From: Bacteroidota bacterium
GTDB taxonomy: Bacteria > Bacteroidota > Bacteroidia > Chitinophagales > Chitinophagaceae
DNA: 64,000 bases
Reading direction: 5' to 3'
Assembly (NCBI GenBank): GCA_030706735.1
Contig: JAUZNZ010000002.1
Span: 124,001-188,000, forward strand
Shown: positions 54,717 to 63,199 of the stretch, in pieces
Layout: every line of letters begins with the position of its first letter
Position numbering within the stretch: position 1 is the first letter of the stretch
Program-made: the position numbers and the translations under genes
The notes under the pieces: model-generated
What the model was told of the DNA's origin: nothing
Databases searched by the model: none
Seen by the model: the letters and a program-made list of their open reading frames with translations, nothing else

Positions 54717-54724
54717 TATTTTTG
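54717..54724 (+). promoter_or_regulatory. -7 box (TATTTTTG) of ribD
   Basis: Exact TAnnTTTG ending 4 nt before the TTG proposed as the ribD start (54729) and 25 nt before the first ATG (54750). Part of a compact divergent promoter with prmC. Confidence 0.55.
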
Positions 54725-54728
54725 CGAA

Positions 54729-55781
54729 TTGAATCCCCCGGAATCATATATGTTCCGCTGCCTGGAACTGGCTGGTCTGGCAGCTGGTCACGTGGCCCCG
54801 AATCCGATGGTGGGTGCCCTGCTGGTGCACGAGGACCGCATCATCGGTGAAGGCTTTCACCGGCAATACGGGCAGGCGCATGCGGAAGTGAATTGCCTGG
54901 CTTCGGTGAGACCGGAGAACCGTCCCTTCATCCCCGCTTCTACACTCTACGTATCCCTGGAACCCTGCGCACATTTTGGAAAGACACCTCCCTGTGCCGA
55001 TCTCATCATCCGCGAGCGGATTCCCAGGGTGGTCATCGGCGCCCGGGACCCCTTTCCCGGGGTCGATGGAAAAGGAATGGAGAAATTAAGGGCGGCAGGC
55101 GTAGACGTGCATGCCGGCGTCCTGGAGCGCGAATGCAGAGAGCTCAACAGGCGGTTCTTTGTTTTCCACACGCATCATCGCCCCTATATCGCATTGAAAT
55201 GGGCGCAGACTGCCAACGGTAAACTGGCGGGGGGAGGAACAAATCGCTTGCTGATCTCCAATGATTACTCGAATCGCCTGGTTCATAAATGGAGAACCGA
55301 AGAGGCCGCCATACTCATCGGAACCAATACCGCCCTCCTGGACGATCCTTCCCTGACAGCAAGGCTTTGGACAGGACCGGATCCCATCCGCCTGGTCGTA
55401 GACGCCGACCTTCGCCTGCCACGAACCTTGCAGCTCTTCGACGGAAAGGCAAGGACGATTATATTCAACCGCCTCAGGCACGAAATGACGGGCAATCCGG
55501 GCTATTTTCAACTCGCCGGCGACAGCAGCCTCGTCCACCAGCTTTCCATGGCCTTATATCAGTTGAATATCCTCAGCGTACTGGTCGAAGGGGGTGCGAC
55601 CTTGCTGCAATCCTTTATCGATGAAGGATATTGGGACGAGGCGCGTATCATCACCAACGAAGAACTGCTCGTTCCGGAAGGCCTTCCGGCGCCGGTCCTC
55701 AGCGAGGCGCAGGCGGTGAGCCATGAACAATTGCTCTCCGATCGGATCGCCATATACAAAAACCCTAACCCTCCCCGATGA
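54729..55781 (+). CDS. ribD: Bifunctional riboflavin biosynthesis deaminase/reductase RibD
   Basis: 350 residues. N-terminal zinc deaminase with HAEVNCL and PCAHFGKTPPCADL (His plus two Cys zinc ligands), C-terminal reductase from about residue 150 (PYIALKWAQTANGKLAG, LVEGGATLLQSF). It performs the second and third steps of riboflavin synthesis. The start is TTG at 54729: its MNPPESYMFRCLELA start matches the conserved family N-terminus (...E.YM.RC..LA); ATG 54750 would remove part of that helix. Overlaps yigZ by 4 nt (ATGA), a translational coupling. Confidence 0.95.
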   Translation: MNPPESYMFRCLELAGLAAGHVAPNPMVGALLVHEDRIIGEGFHRQYGQAHAEVNCLASVRPENRPFIPASTLYVSLEPCAHFGKTPPCADLIIRERIPRVVIGARDPFPGVDGKGMEKLRAAGVDVHAGVLERECRELNRRFFVFHTHHRPYIALKWAQTANGKLAGGGTNRLLISNDYSNRLVHKWRTEEAAILIGTNTALLDDPSLTARLWTGPDPIRLVVDADLRLPRTLQLFDGKARTIIFNRLRHEMTGNPGYFQLAGDSSLVHQLSMALYQLNILSVLVEGGATLLQSFIDEGYWDEARIITNEELLVPEGLPAPVLSEAQAVSHEQLLSDRIAIYKNPNPPR

Positions 55782-56386
55782 CGGACTTCTATAACACGAT
55801 CAGCAAAGAGGCCACGGCGGAATTTAAAGACAGGGGGAGCCGGTTCATTGCCTTTGCGTCGCCGATCCATGATGCCGCCGGGTTCAGGTCCAGGATGGTT
55901 GAGATAAGGCAACAGCACGCAAAAGCCACTCACCATTGCTTCGCCTATCGGCTTGGATTGGATGGCAATAACCACCGGGTCAGCGACGACGGAGAACCTT
56001 CCGGAACCGCCGGCAAGCCTATATTGGGGCAGATCGACAGCCGGCAATTGGTTGACGTGCTGGTCATCGTCGTGCGATATTTCGGGGGAACGCAGCTCGG
56101 CGTGGCCGGCTTGACCCATGCTTACCGTTCTGCGGCGGCTCTTTGTCTCCAAATGGCGCCCATCCTCCAAAAGCCTCTTGAAAAGGAACTGGAGCTTTCC
56201 TTCGATTACACCAGGTTGAACGACGTGCTGATCCTGGTCAGACAGCATCATTGCCGGATCCTGAGACAGGACCTGCAACTCTTTTCGAGTATGACGCTGG
56301 CCATTCCACAAAACAAATGGGAAGAATTGACCTACCGCTTCAAACAACTGCGCGGCGTCGAAGTATCGGGTCCGGGCAGGCCCTGA
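55778..56386 (+). CDS. yigZ: YigZ/IMPACT-family protein
   Basis: 202 residues. UPF0029/IMPACT N-terminal domain with KATHHCFAYRLG, DDGEPSGTAGKPIL and VVRYFGGTQLGVAGLTHAYRSAA, then a DUF1949-like C-terminal domain. Bacterial members are of unclear function, possibly linked to translation or proteolysis. Starts within the ribD stop (ATGA), so co-translated with ribD. Its stop directly abuts the convergent dehydrogenase stop. Confidence 0.92.
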   Translation: MTDFYNTISKEATAEFKDRGSRFIAFASPIHDAAGFRSRMVEIRQQHAKATHHCFAYRLGLDGNNHRVSDDGEPSGTAGKPILGQIDSRQLVDVLVIVVRYFGGTQLGVAGLTHAYRSAAALCLQMAPILQKPLEKELELSFDYTRLNDVLILVRQHHCRILRQDLQLFSSMTLAIPQNKWEELTYRFKQLRGVEVSGPGRP

Positions 56387-57274
56387 CTATAAGAAACGCC
56401 GGCTCACCGAAGGGTCCTTACTACCCTGAGCATAGGTATAGAATCCCTCCCCGCTTTTCACGCCCAGATGGCCCGCCCTGACCATATTTGTCAGCAGAGG
56501 ACAAGGAGCATATTTCGGATTGCCGAAACCATCATGCAGCACATGGAGAATGGCATAACAGACATCCAGTCCGATAAAATCGGCAAGCTGCAGGGGACCC
56601 ATCGGATGGGCCATCCCCAGTTTCATCACGGTATCGATCTCCTGAACGCCCGCCACGCCTTCAAACAGACTGTAGATCGCCTCATTGATCATCGGCATCA
56701 GGATCCGGTTCGCTACAAAGCCGGGGTAATCCCTCACCACACACGCCGTCTTTCCAAGTTGCACGGCGAGCTCGACGACACGCCGGGTAGTGTCTTCGTC
56801 CGTCGCATAGCCATTGATGACCTCCACCAGCTTCATGACGGGTACAGGGTTCATAAAATGCATGCCGATAACCTGCTGCGGGCGACGCGTCACGGCAGCG
56901 ATCTGGGTGATGGAAATGGATGACGTATTTGAGGCAAGGATACAACCCGCCGGCGCGGTCTCATCCAACTGCCGGAAAATGGTAAGCTTCAGGTCAATAT
57001 TTTCCGTTGCCGCTTCGACGACGAGGTCGGCGCGCTTAACACCCGTGGCAAGATCGGAATGACGATGAATACGGCCGAGGGTAGCGGCTTTCTCTGCCTC
57101 GGTGAGCATACCTTTCGCGATCTGGCGATCCAGATTTCGGCCGATCGTTTGAAGCGCTTTGTCCAGCTGACCGGCATTCGTATCGACGAGATCGACCGGG
57201 AATCCGTTCTGCGCAAATACATGCGCGATGCCATTTCCCATGGTACCGGAGCCGATCACAGAAATAGATTGCAT
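56387..57274 (-). CDS. 3-hydroxybutyryl-CoA dehydrogenase family
   Basis: 295 residues. NAD-binding VIGSGTMGNGIAHVFAQNGF at the N-terminus, SNTSSISITQIA, and HFMNPVPVMKLVEVI with the catalytic His; YPGFVANRILMPMINEA marks the C-terminal domain, ending with SGEGFYTY. It oxidises 3-hydroxyacyl-CoA in fatty acid breakdown or butanoate metabolism. Single gene with no thiolase or crotonase nearby. 14 nt after the carboxypeptidase-like gene, so in one operon with it. Confidence 0.95.
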   Translation of the reverse strand: MQSISVIGSGTMGNGIAHVFAQNGFPVDLVDTNAGQLDKALQTIGRNLDRQIAKGMLTEAEKAATLGRIHRHSDLATGVKRADLVVEAATENIDLKLTIFRQLDETAPAGCILASNTSSISITQIAAVTRRPQQVIGMHFMNPVPVMKLVEVINGYATDEDTTRRVVELAVQLGKTACVVRDYPGFVANRILMPMINEAIYSLFEGVAGVQEIDTVMKLGMAHPMGPLQLADFIGLDVCYAILHVLHDGFGNPKYAPCPLLTNMVRAGHLGVKSGEGFYTYAQGSKDPSVSRRFL

Positions 57275-57288
57275 AATGGAGGAAAGAG

Positions 57289-57924
57289 TTAGTTATTGTT
57301 CCGAAAATCCCCACGCTTCCAGGCTTGTATGAAGTCGGCCCAGGCCAAGGGATTGAAAATGTTTTGCGGAGGCGCCTGCCCCTGATAGTAATAACGGGTG
57401 GCGGCTTGCTTCAGGTAGTAGTTACTGGCCTCTTGCGCATCGGCGGGAATGGTCCGGGCCAATAATCTTCGCTTGGCCGCATTCGTATTTTGCCGCGCGA
57501 TCTCGATATCGTCGTCCGGCACCTTCGTGTTCACAAAGTCCCGTTCGAATTGCTCCCGGGTCGGCCTTGGCTTGATGATCGTGGCTGGCAGGAATTGCGC
57601 GTCCGTGACCATCAGTTGGATCACGCTCCATTGATTGCCCTGCAGGGTATCCGGAATAGTGATCAGCTTGGGCTTATAGCCAACGCTGGTGAACTCGATC
57701 TGGTCGCCTTTCAGGACAACGATGGAAAATACCCCCTGATCGTTGGAAAGCGTTCCTCTCCCGTCCCTTTTGACCACGACGCTAACGGCCGGGATGGCTT
57801 TCAGGCTGTCAGCCGTCATGATCACCCCGTACAGCTCGACGACGGAATCCTTTAGTTTATCAAATTGGGCTTGCGCGGCATAGGGTGCGGATAGTATGAG
57901 AAGGTATAGTACAAATTTTTTCAT
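57289..57924 (-). CDS. Exported protein with carboxypeptidase-regulatory-like domain
   Basis: 211 residues. Signal peptide (FVLYLLILSAPYAAQA). A CarboxypepD_reg-like beta-sandwich (VVELYGVIMTADSLKAIPAVSVVVK and the GTLSNDQGVFSIVVLKGDQIEFTSVGYK stretch, read in parts) occupies about 20-110; the remainder is helical, charged and of unknown family. Such domains often serve as envelope accessory modules in Bacteroidota. Start of a two-gene operon with the dehydrogenase downstream. TAATTTG and AGGAG motifs precede the ATG. Confidence 0.78.
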   Translation of the reverse strand: MKKFVLYLLILSAPYAAQAQFDKLKDSVVELYGVIMTADSLKAIPAVSVVVKRDGRGTLSNDQGVFSIVVLKGDQIEFTSVGYKPKLITIPDTLQGNQWSVIQLMVTDAQFLPATIIKPRPTREQFERDFVNTKVPDDDIEIARQNTNAAKRRLLARTIPADAQEASNYYLKQAATRYYYQGQAPPQNIFNPLAWADFIQAWKRGDFRNNN

Positions 57925-58035
57925 TCAGCAATTTTTTCTCCTGAAACGCTCATAATCACAAATTAACGATCTTTTGCGGGGTTTAAAATTAATGATTAAA
58001 CCCTAATTGGTAAACAAAGTAAGGGGGGCATTGGT

Positions 58036-58043
58036 TAATTTTG
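58036..58043 (+). promoter_or_regulatory. -7 box (TAATTTTG) of mrp
   Basis: Exact TAnnTTTG, 33 nt before ATG 58077. Its last three bases form the TTG at 58041 that would open a longer frame; the box argues against that start. Confidence 0.5.
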
Positions 58044-58076
58044 CCTCAAATTGTAGTTTTTAACAAAATCTTGCGC

Positions 58077-59177
58077 ATGACGAAGGAAAAAGTGATGGAA
58101 GCGTTGAGCAACGTTCAGGAACCCGACCTGGGAAAGGATATCGTAACCTTGAATATGGTGAAGGATCTGGAGATAGACGGAAAACAGGTGTCTTTTACCG
58201 TAGTGCTGACGACACCGGCCTGCCCGATGAAGGACCTCATCAGGAATGCTTGCGTCAACGCGGTCCATTTACTGGTGGATAAAGAGGCTGCGGTGAATGT
58301 CCGCTTCACATCACAGACCAGCACGACCAGGAAAGAAGGAGAGCTGCTATTGCCGAAAGTGAGGAATATCATAGCCGTGGTCAGCGGAAAGGGCGGCGTG
58401 GGCAAGAGCACGGTAGCTGCCAATTTCGCCCTTGCCCTGGCGCAGGGCGGAGCTGCTGTCGGCCTGATGGACGCCGATATTTATGGCCCCAGCGTGCCGA
58501 TCATGTTCGGGGTGCGCGGGGAACGGCCGATGATGAAGCCGGGTGGGCCCGCAGGAAAAGGCCTGATCGTTCCCCTGGAGCGCTATGGTATCAAGCTGAT
58601 GAGCATCGGACTGCTCGTCGACGAAAAGAATGCCGTGGTCTGGAGAGGTCCCATGGCCAGCAGCGCGATCAAACAATTCGTATCCGATGTGGCCTGGGAC
58701 GAACTCGATTATCTCGTCATCGACATGCCGCCCGGAACGGGAGATATCCACCTCACGCTGATACAAACAGTTCCGGTTACCGGCGTTATCGTCGTGACGA
58801 CCCCCCAGGACGTCGCCCTGGCCGATGCAAAAAAAGGCATCGCGATGTTCGGTCAGGCCCAACTGAAAGTGCCTGTGATCGGGTTGGTTGAGAATATGAG
58901 CTACTTTACTCCGGCTGAACTGCCCGGCAATAAATATTATATATTCGGTAATGGCGGCGGCCGCAGGCTCGCCGAAGAATACGATATCCCATTTTTAGGA
59001 CAGATACCACTGGTACAAAGCATCCGCGAAGGCGGGGACGCAGGCGTCCCGGTCATGATGGGCGACGATCAGGTCTCCAAACAGGCATTCTGGGAATTCG
59101 CCGGCAACGCGACCCGCAGCATCGCCATGCTGAATGCCCGTATCGGTAGGGAAAAGGTCGCGGAAACCGTGGGATAG
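58077..59177 (+). CDS. mrp: Mrp/ApbC-family Fe-S carrier ATPase
   Basis: 366 residues. N-terminal MIP18/DUF59 domain (about 1-90) and a P-loop NTPase with SGKGGVGKSTVAANFA, MDADIYGPSVP and DMPPGTGDIHL. Mrp proteins bind and transfer Fe-S clusters. The C-terminal CxxC of E. coli ApbC is not present; the equivalent stretch reads ENMSYFTPAELPGNKYYIFG. Start ATG 58077 preferred over TTG 58041. Followed by paiB 22 nt later. Confidence 0.93.
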   Translation: MTKEKVMEALSNVQEPDLGKDIVTLNMVKDLEIDGKQVSFTVVLTTPACPMKDLIRNACVNAVHLLVDKEAAVNVRFTSQTSTTRKEGELLLPKVRNIIAVVSGKGGVGKSTVAANFALALAQGGAAVGLMDADIYGPSVPIMFGVRGERPMMKPGGPAGKGLIVPLERYGIKLMSIGLLVDEKNAVVWRGPMASSAIKQFVSDVAWDELDYLVIDMPPGTGDIHLTLIQTVPVTGVIVVTTPQDVALADAKKGIAMFGQAQLKVPVIGLVENMSYFTPAELPGNKYYIFGNGGGRRLAEEYDIPFLGQIPLVQSIREGGDAGVPVMMGDDQVSKQAFWEFAGNATRSIAMLNARIGREKVAETVG

Positions 59178-59199
59178 CCGAAAATTGTACCTTGCGCTC

Positions 59200-59838
59200 A
59201 TGTATATTCCCCGGCGATACGAAGAAAAGGACAAAGAAAAAATTTTCCGGTTCATCCGGGAATATTCTTTCGGTATCCTCATCAGCACAAAGGATGGCCT
59301 GCCGGTCGGGACACATATCCCCCTCTTACTGCATCGCAATGCGGCGGGGGAAGACGTCCTCACGGGGCATATATCCAGGGGCAACGAACAGAAGTCCACG
59401 CTGACCGACGGCGCCACCGTATTGGTCATTTTTAACGGGCCGCATGCCTATGTCTCCCCCCGCTGGTATACCCGGCTGAACGTACCGACCTGGGATTATA
59501 TCGCGGTCCATGTGTATGGACAGATCCGGATCATCCAGGGCGCGGAACTGAAGGACGCGCTCTCCCGCCTGACGGATAACTATGAGCAACACCAACCCCA
59601 TCCCGTGAAAATGGACGAGATCCCGGAAAAAACATTGGATGACGACCTCCGCGGCATCCTGGGGTTCGAGATCGGCATCCGCGAGATACAGGCAGCATAC
59701 AAGCTAAGTCAGAACCGCGATGAAGAAAGCTACCACAACGTGATCACCCAGCTTGCAGCCAAAGACGAAATGGCACAGAAAATTGCGGCAGAAATGCAAG
59801 AGAGGAGCGCCGACCTGTTTAACCCTCATTCATCATGA
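59200..59838 (+). CDS. PaiB-family FMN-binding protein
   Basis: 212 residues starting at ATG 59200 (MYIPRRYEEKDKEKI), the conserved PaiB N-terminus; a longer open frame begins inside mrp. FMN-binding split-barrel motifs: THIPLLLHR, GHISRGNEQK, FNGPHAYVSPRWY and VPTWDYIAVHVYG. B. subtilis PaiB is a negative transcriptional regulator, but many homologues are probably flavoenzymes. Overlaps pyrF by 4 nt (ATGA). Confidence 0.92.
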   Translation: MYIPRRYEEKDKEKIFRFIREYSFGILISTKDGLPVGTHIPLLLHRNAAGEDVLTGHISRGNEQKSTLTDGATVLVIFNGPHAYVSPRWYTRLNVPTWDYIAVHVYGQIRIIQGAELKDALSRLTDNYEQHQPHPVKMDEIPEKTLDDDLRGILGFEIGIREIQAAYKLSQNRDEESYHNVITQLAAKDEMAQKIAAEMQERSADLFNPHSS

Positions 59839-60674
59839 CACGTCAACAACTGGCCGGACAGATCAAAACAAAACAATCCTACCTCTGCGTCGGATTGGAT
59901 ACCGATCCCGCCAGGATTCCCCCGCACCTGCTTTCCCATGCCGATCCGGTTTTCGAATTCAACAAACAGATCATCGATGCGACAAAAGAGTTTTGCGTAG
60001 GGTATAAGATCAACACGGCCTTTTATGAAGCCCGGGGAGCGCGTGGATGGGAATCGATGGAAAAGACCGTCCATCATATACCGGCCACTCATTTCCGGAT
60101 CGCGGACGCCAAGCGCGGGGATATCGGCAACACCTCCGCGCAGTACGCAAAGGCCTTCTTCGAAACCCTCCCCTTCGATGCGATAACCGTTGCTCCCTAT
60201 ATGGGCGAAGACAGCGTCAGACCCTTTCTTGAATACAAGGACAAATGGACGATCCTCCTCGGATTGACCTCTAATGCCGGGGCGGCCGATTTCGAGCTGC
60301 AACGCGCCGGAGAAGAATATCTGTATGAAAAGGTGCTGAAAACGGCGTCGGGGTGGGGAACGCCGGATAACCTCATGTTCGTCATCGGGGCTACCCAATC
60401 TTCATGGCTGGAAGGAATACGCCGCCTGGCACCGCAACACTTCTACCTTGTTCCCGGCGTCGGCGCACAGGGAGGTAGCCTGAAAGAAATCTCCGAAAAG
60501 GCCATGATTGCCGATGTGGGCCTGCTCGTCAACGTCAGTCGCGCGATCATTTACGCATCGGCCGGCGAAGATTTTGCCGGACGCGCCGCGCTGGAAGCGG
60601 TTCGCTACCGGGAGGAAATGCGTATTCTCCTTCACTCTTCGCGATCACAAGGGTCGCCACTCCATTCCCGATGA
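59835..60674 (+). CDS. pyrF: Orotidine-5-phosphate decarboxylase (type 2)
   Basis: 279 residues, the longer PyrF group. Converts OMP to UMP in pyrimidine synthesis. LCVGLDTDP at the start; catalytic ADAKRGDIGNTSAQYAKAFF; VGAQGG near the C-terminus for phosphate binding. Start couples to paiB through ATGA. Its last 128 nt overlap the convergent symporter gene; the conserved core ends at about RYREEMRILL, so most of the overlap encodes the conserved helix while the last 14 residues look like extra tail. Confidence 0.95.
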   Translation: MTRQQLAGQIKTKQSYLCVGLDTDPARIPPHLLSHADPVFEFNKQIIDATKEFCVGYKINTAFYEARGARGWESMEKTVHHIPATHFRIADAKRGDIGNTSAQYAKAFFETLPFDAITVAPYMGEDSVRPFLEYKDKWTILLGLTSNAGAADFELQRAGEEYLYEKVLKTASGWGTPDNLMFVIGATQSSWLEGIRRLAPQHFYLVPGVGAQGGSLKEISEKAMIADVGLLVNVSRAIIYASAGEDFAGRAALEAVRYREEMRILLHSSRSQGSPLHSR

Positions 60675-61809
60675 TATTCGTGATGGCCCGCGCCTCGCTC
60701 ATGAACTTATCTACCGCCAGCAAAAAAACGAGTCCTTCGACCGGGATTTTTTGAATGGCCGTGAGCGTGGAGGCCAGCACGATAAAACCGCTGCCCGTTA
60801 CTCCGGCGGCGCCCTTGGACGTGACCATGAGGATACCCAGGATGCTGATCATCTCTCCCTTGCTTAACGGCACATTATACAGCTGAGCCAGGAACAGCGT
60901 CGCCATGGACAGATAGATGGAGGTCCCATCCAGGTTGAAGGAATACCCCGTCGGTACGACCAGCCCGACTACCGGTTTGCTGCAACCCATCTGCTCTAAC
61001 TTGAGCATCAGGCTTGGCAACGCCGCCTCTGAAGAAGAGGTGCCCAAAACGATCAGGATCTCCTCCTTGATCCGACGCAGATAGGTCCAGATGTTCAACC
61101 GGTAATAACGAAGGATCAGGCCCAGCACCACGAAAACGAAGATGATCATCGTGCAATAGACGGATAGCATCAGCTTGCCCAGGGGCAACAGGCTGCGTAT
61201 GCCGAACTTCCCGATGGTGTAGGCCATTCCTCCGAATGCGCCCAGAGGGGCCAGCCACATGACATATTTGAGGAGCCTGAAAAGGAATCTCGCGATCAGA
61301 TCGACATAGGGGACTATTTTCTCGCGGCGCCTGTTCAGGCTGATGACGATGCCTGCTATGATCGCCAGGATCAGCACCTGCAAGGTCAGGTTATGAATAA
61401 AGAATTTCCCCCAGTCGAAACCTGCTGCGCCCTGCCGGGCATACCTCGCCGCATCGTTCTTTGCGGTGTTCTGCACAAACAGACCTTGTTTGTCGAGCCG
61501 CCCCGGTTGGAGGAAATAAGCCACCAGGATGCCAATGGTCAGGGACAACGTGGTGACGATCTCGAAATACAGGAGGGATTTGATCCCGATACGCCCGACT
61601 TTTTTCAAATTGCTCATGCCGCTGATGCCCGAAACGATCGTAAAAAAGATGATGAAAGGAATGAATACCTTGATCACGTCGACAAAGGTCGTTCCGAGCC
61701 ATTCCGTCCTGACCGCCAGCGCCGGATCGAAAATGCCCAGCAGGACGGCAGCTGCCAGGGCCAGCAGCACCAGGAAGGTGAGATTACCGAAGAGGCGGCC
61801 AATGCGCAT
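60547..61809 (-). CDS. SLC1-family dicarboxylate/amino-acid:cation symporter
   Basis: 420 residues, about eight membrane helices with two re-entrant hairpins. Hairpin 1 holds SSSEAALPSLMLKLEQMG; the substrate/Na site holds TGYSFNLDGTSIYL. Homologous to GltP/DctA: imports glutamate, aspartate or C4-dicarboxylates with H+ or Na+. The last about 31 residues (AKSEGEYAFPPG to the end) overlap the 3-prime end of pyrF and are unlike the usual family ending. Begins 15 nt after kynU, so co-transcribed with it. Confidence 0.94.
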   Translation of the reverse strand: MRIGRLFGNLTFLVLLALAAAVLLGIFDPALAVRTEWLGTTFVDVIKVFIPFIIFFTIVSGISGMSNLKKVGRIGIKSLLYFEIVTTLSLTIGILVAYFLQPGRLDKQGLFVQNTAKNDAARYARQGAAGFDWGKFFIHNLTLQVLILAIIAGIVISLNRRREKIVPYVDLIARFLFRLLKYVMWLAPLGAFGGMAYTIGKFGIRSLLPLGKLMLSVYCTMIIFVFVVLGLILRYYRLNIWTYLRRIKEEILIVLGTSSSEAALPSLMLKLEQMGCSKPVVGLVVPTGYSFNLDGTSIYLSMATLFLAQLYNVPLSKGEMISILGILMVTSKGAAGVTGSGFIVLASTLTAIQKIPVEGLVFLLAVDKFMSEARAITNIIGNGVATLVIAKSEGEYAFPPGSEPLPARRVRQNLRRPMRK

Positions 61810-61824
61810 GAGAATGGAACTGGG

Positions 61825-63090
61825 TTAGAAAAGATCGCGCAAGATATGATAAAACCTGAGTACGTCTTCAAAGGAGTTATAAAGAGGCGCCGGCGCCACC
61901 CGGACAACACCGGGCTCACGGTAATCCACGACGATCCCGGCTTCGTTCATCTTGCCGTGTAGTTCCTTGCCCTTGTCCGGGAAATACATCGATAATTGCG
62001 CACCCCGGCGGTGCGCTTCCGGAGGGGTGAGAATTTCGAAACCAAGGGTTTTCAGTTCGCTCAGCAGGAAAGCCAGGTATCCCGTCAATTCGACACTCTT
62101 GGCGCGGATGGCCGCCATGCCTGCCCGATCGAATAGTTCCAGGGAAGCCTTCAGGGCCGCCATATTCAATACCTGGGCCGTGCTCAGGTTCCATCCGCTG
62201 GCATCGCCCTTTGGGATGAAGCCTTTTTCCATCCGGAAACGGGTGGATTCTTCATTGCCCCACCAACCGCCCAGCCGGCCCAGTTTCGGGTTCCGGGCAT
62301 GCCGTTCATGGATAAACACGCCTCCCACGGCCCCCGGTCCGGCATTCAGGTATTTATAGGAGCACCACACGGCGAAATCTGCCTCCCAGTCATGAAGACG
62401 GACGGGAATATTCCCGGCGACATGAGCCAGGTCAAAGCCGGCCAGAGCACCCGCACGATGAGCGGCCCCGGCAATGGCCGCGATATCCAGGAACTGCCCG
62501 GTATAGTAATGGATCCCACCGAATAGTACGAGCGCCAGCGATTCCCGGTATTTGTCCACCATGGCCAGGATATCTTCCTCACGGATGACCTCCTCACCCT
62601 CCCGCGGATGAACCTCGACGATGGCATCGGCGGGATCCAGCCCTTGCGCCAGGACCTGCGTTTCCATGGCATACTGGTCGGAAGGGAAGGCGCCCGCTTC
62701 CATGATGATCCGGTACCGTCGCCCATCAGGCCGGTAAAAGGTGGACATGAGCAGGTGCAGGTTGACGGTAAGCGCATTCATGACCGTGACCTCCTCTTCC
62801 AGACAGCCCACGATCGCAGACAACGGTCGCCGGAAACCATGCTGATAGGTCAGCCAGGGTGTCCTCGCATGCAGGTAACCTCCGATCGCCAGCTCCCTCC
62901 AGTCCTTTAATTCCTGAAGGATGGCCCCTTCGGCGGACCGGGGTTGCAGCCCCAGGGAGTTGCCGCAGAAATAAATCGCTTCTTTTCCTTCATGCAGGGG
63001 GAAATAAAATTCCGACCGGAACGATCTCAGGGGATCTTCAAGGTCTTTCCGTTGCGCGAATTCCGGGGTAGCTTCGAAACGGTCCTGCAT
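61825..63090 (-). CDS. kynU: Kynureninase
   Basis: 421 residues from ATG 63090 (MQDRFEATPEFAQ); the longer frame to 63135 lacks family resemblance. PLP enzyme of fold type I cleaving kynurenine or 3-hydroxykynurenine to anthranilate or 3-hydroxyanthranilate plus alanine, used in tryptophan breakdown or de novo NAD synthesis. The PLP lysine is in SYKYLNAGPG; the segment YFCGNSLGLQPR is the family start and NEESTRFRME and VVDYREPGVVRVAPAPLYN are further markers. No kynurenine monooxygenase or tryptophan dioxygenase is in the window. Confidence 0.96.
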   Translation of the reverse strand: MQDRFEATPEFAQRKDLEDPLRSFRSEFYFPLHEGKEAIYFCGNSLGLQPRSAEGAILQELKDWRELAIGGYLHARTPWLTYQHGFRRPLSAIVGCLEEEVTVMNALTVNLHLLMSTFYRPDGRRYRIIMEAGAFPSDQYAMETQVLAQGLDPADAIVEVHPREGEEVIREEDILAMVDKYRESLALVLFGGIHYYTGQFLDIAAIAGAAHRAGALAGFDLAHVAGNIPVRLHDWEADFAVWCSYKYLNAGPGAVGGVFIHERHARNPKLGRLGGWWGNEESTRFRMEKGFIPKGDASGWNLSTAQVLNMAALKASLELFDRAGMAAIRAKSVELTGYLAFLLSELKTLGFEILTPPEAHRRGAQLSMYFPDKGKELHGKMNEAGIVVDYREPGVVRVAPAPLYNSFEDVLRFYHILRDLF

Positions 63091-63106
63091 CCGGGAGATT
63101 TTGACG

Positions 63107-63135
63107 CAAGATAAGCCAAGAAAATGGCGAAGCAA
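63107..63135 (-). promoter_or_regulatory. kynU promoter (TTG-N19-TATCTTG)
   Basis: Minus strand: TTG at 63135-63133, 19 nt, TATCTTG at 63113-63107 (one base shorter than consensus), 16 nt before the kynU ATG. The TTG lies in the T-run of the upstream terminator. Confidence 0.5.
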
Positions 63136-63162
63136 AAGGCCCGGCGCGGACGCGTCGGGCCT
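63134..63162 (-). terminator. Terminator of the adhesin-like gene
   Basis: Minus strand: AGGCCCGACGCG, short loop, CGCGCCGGGCCT with one mismatch in an 11-12 bp stem, then four T. It follows the adhesin-like stop by 37 nt and precedes kynU. Confidence 0.75.
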
Positions 63163-63199
63163 GAACCATACTTAACATACTATACACTCTTTACGGGAC

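Noticed and set aside
58041-58076. TTG start for mrp
   Set aside because: It overlaps the TAATTTTG box, and the family N-terminus starts at ATG 58077.
63091-63135. Longer kynU start at 63135
   Set aside because: The added residues do not resemble kynureninases and overlap the promoter elements.
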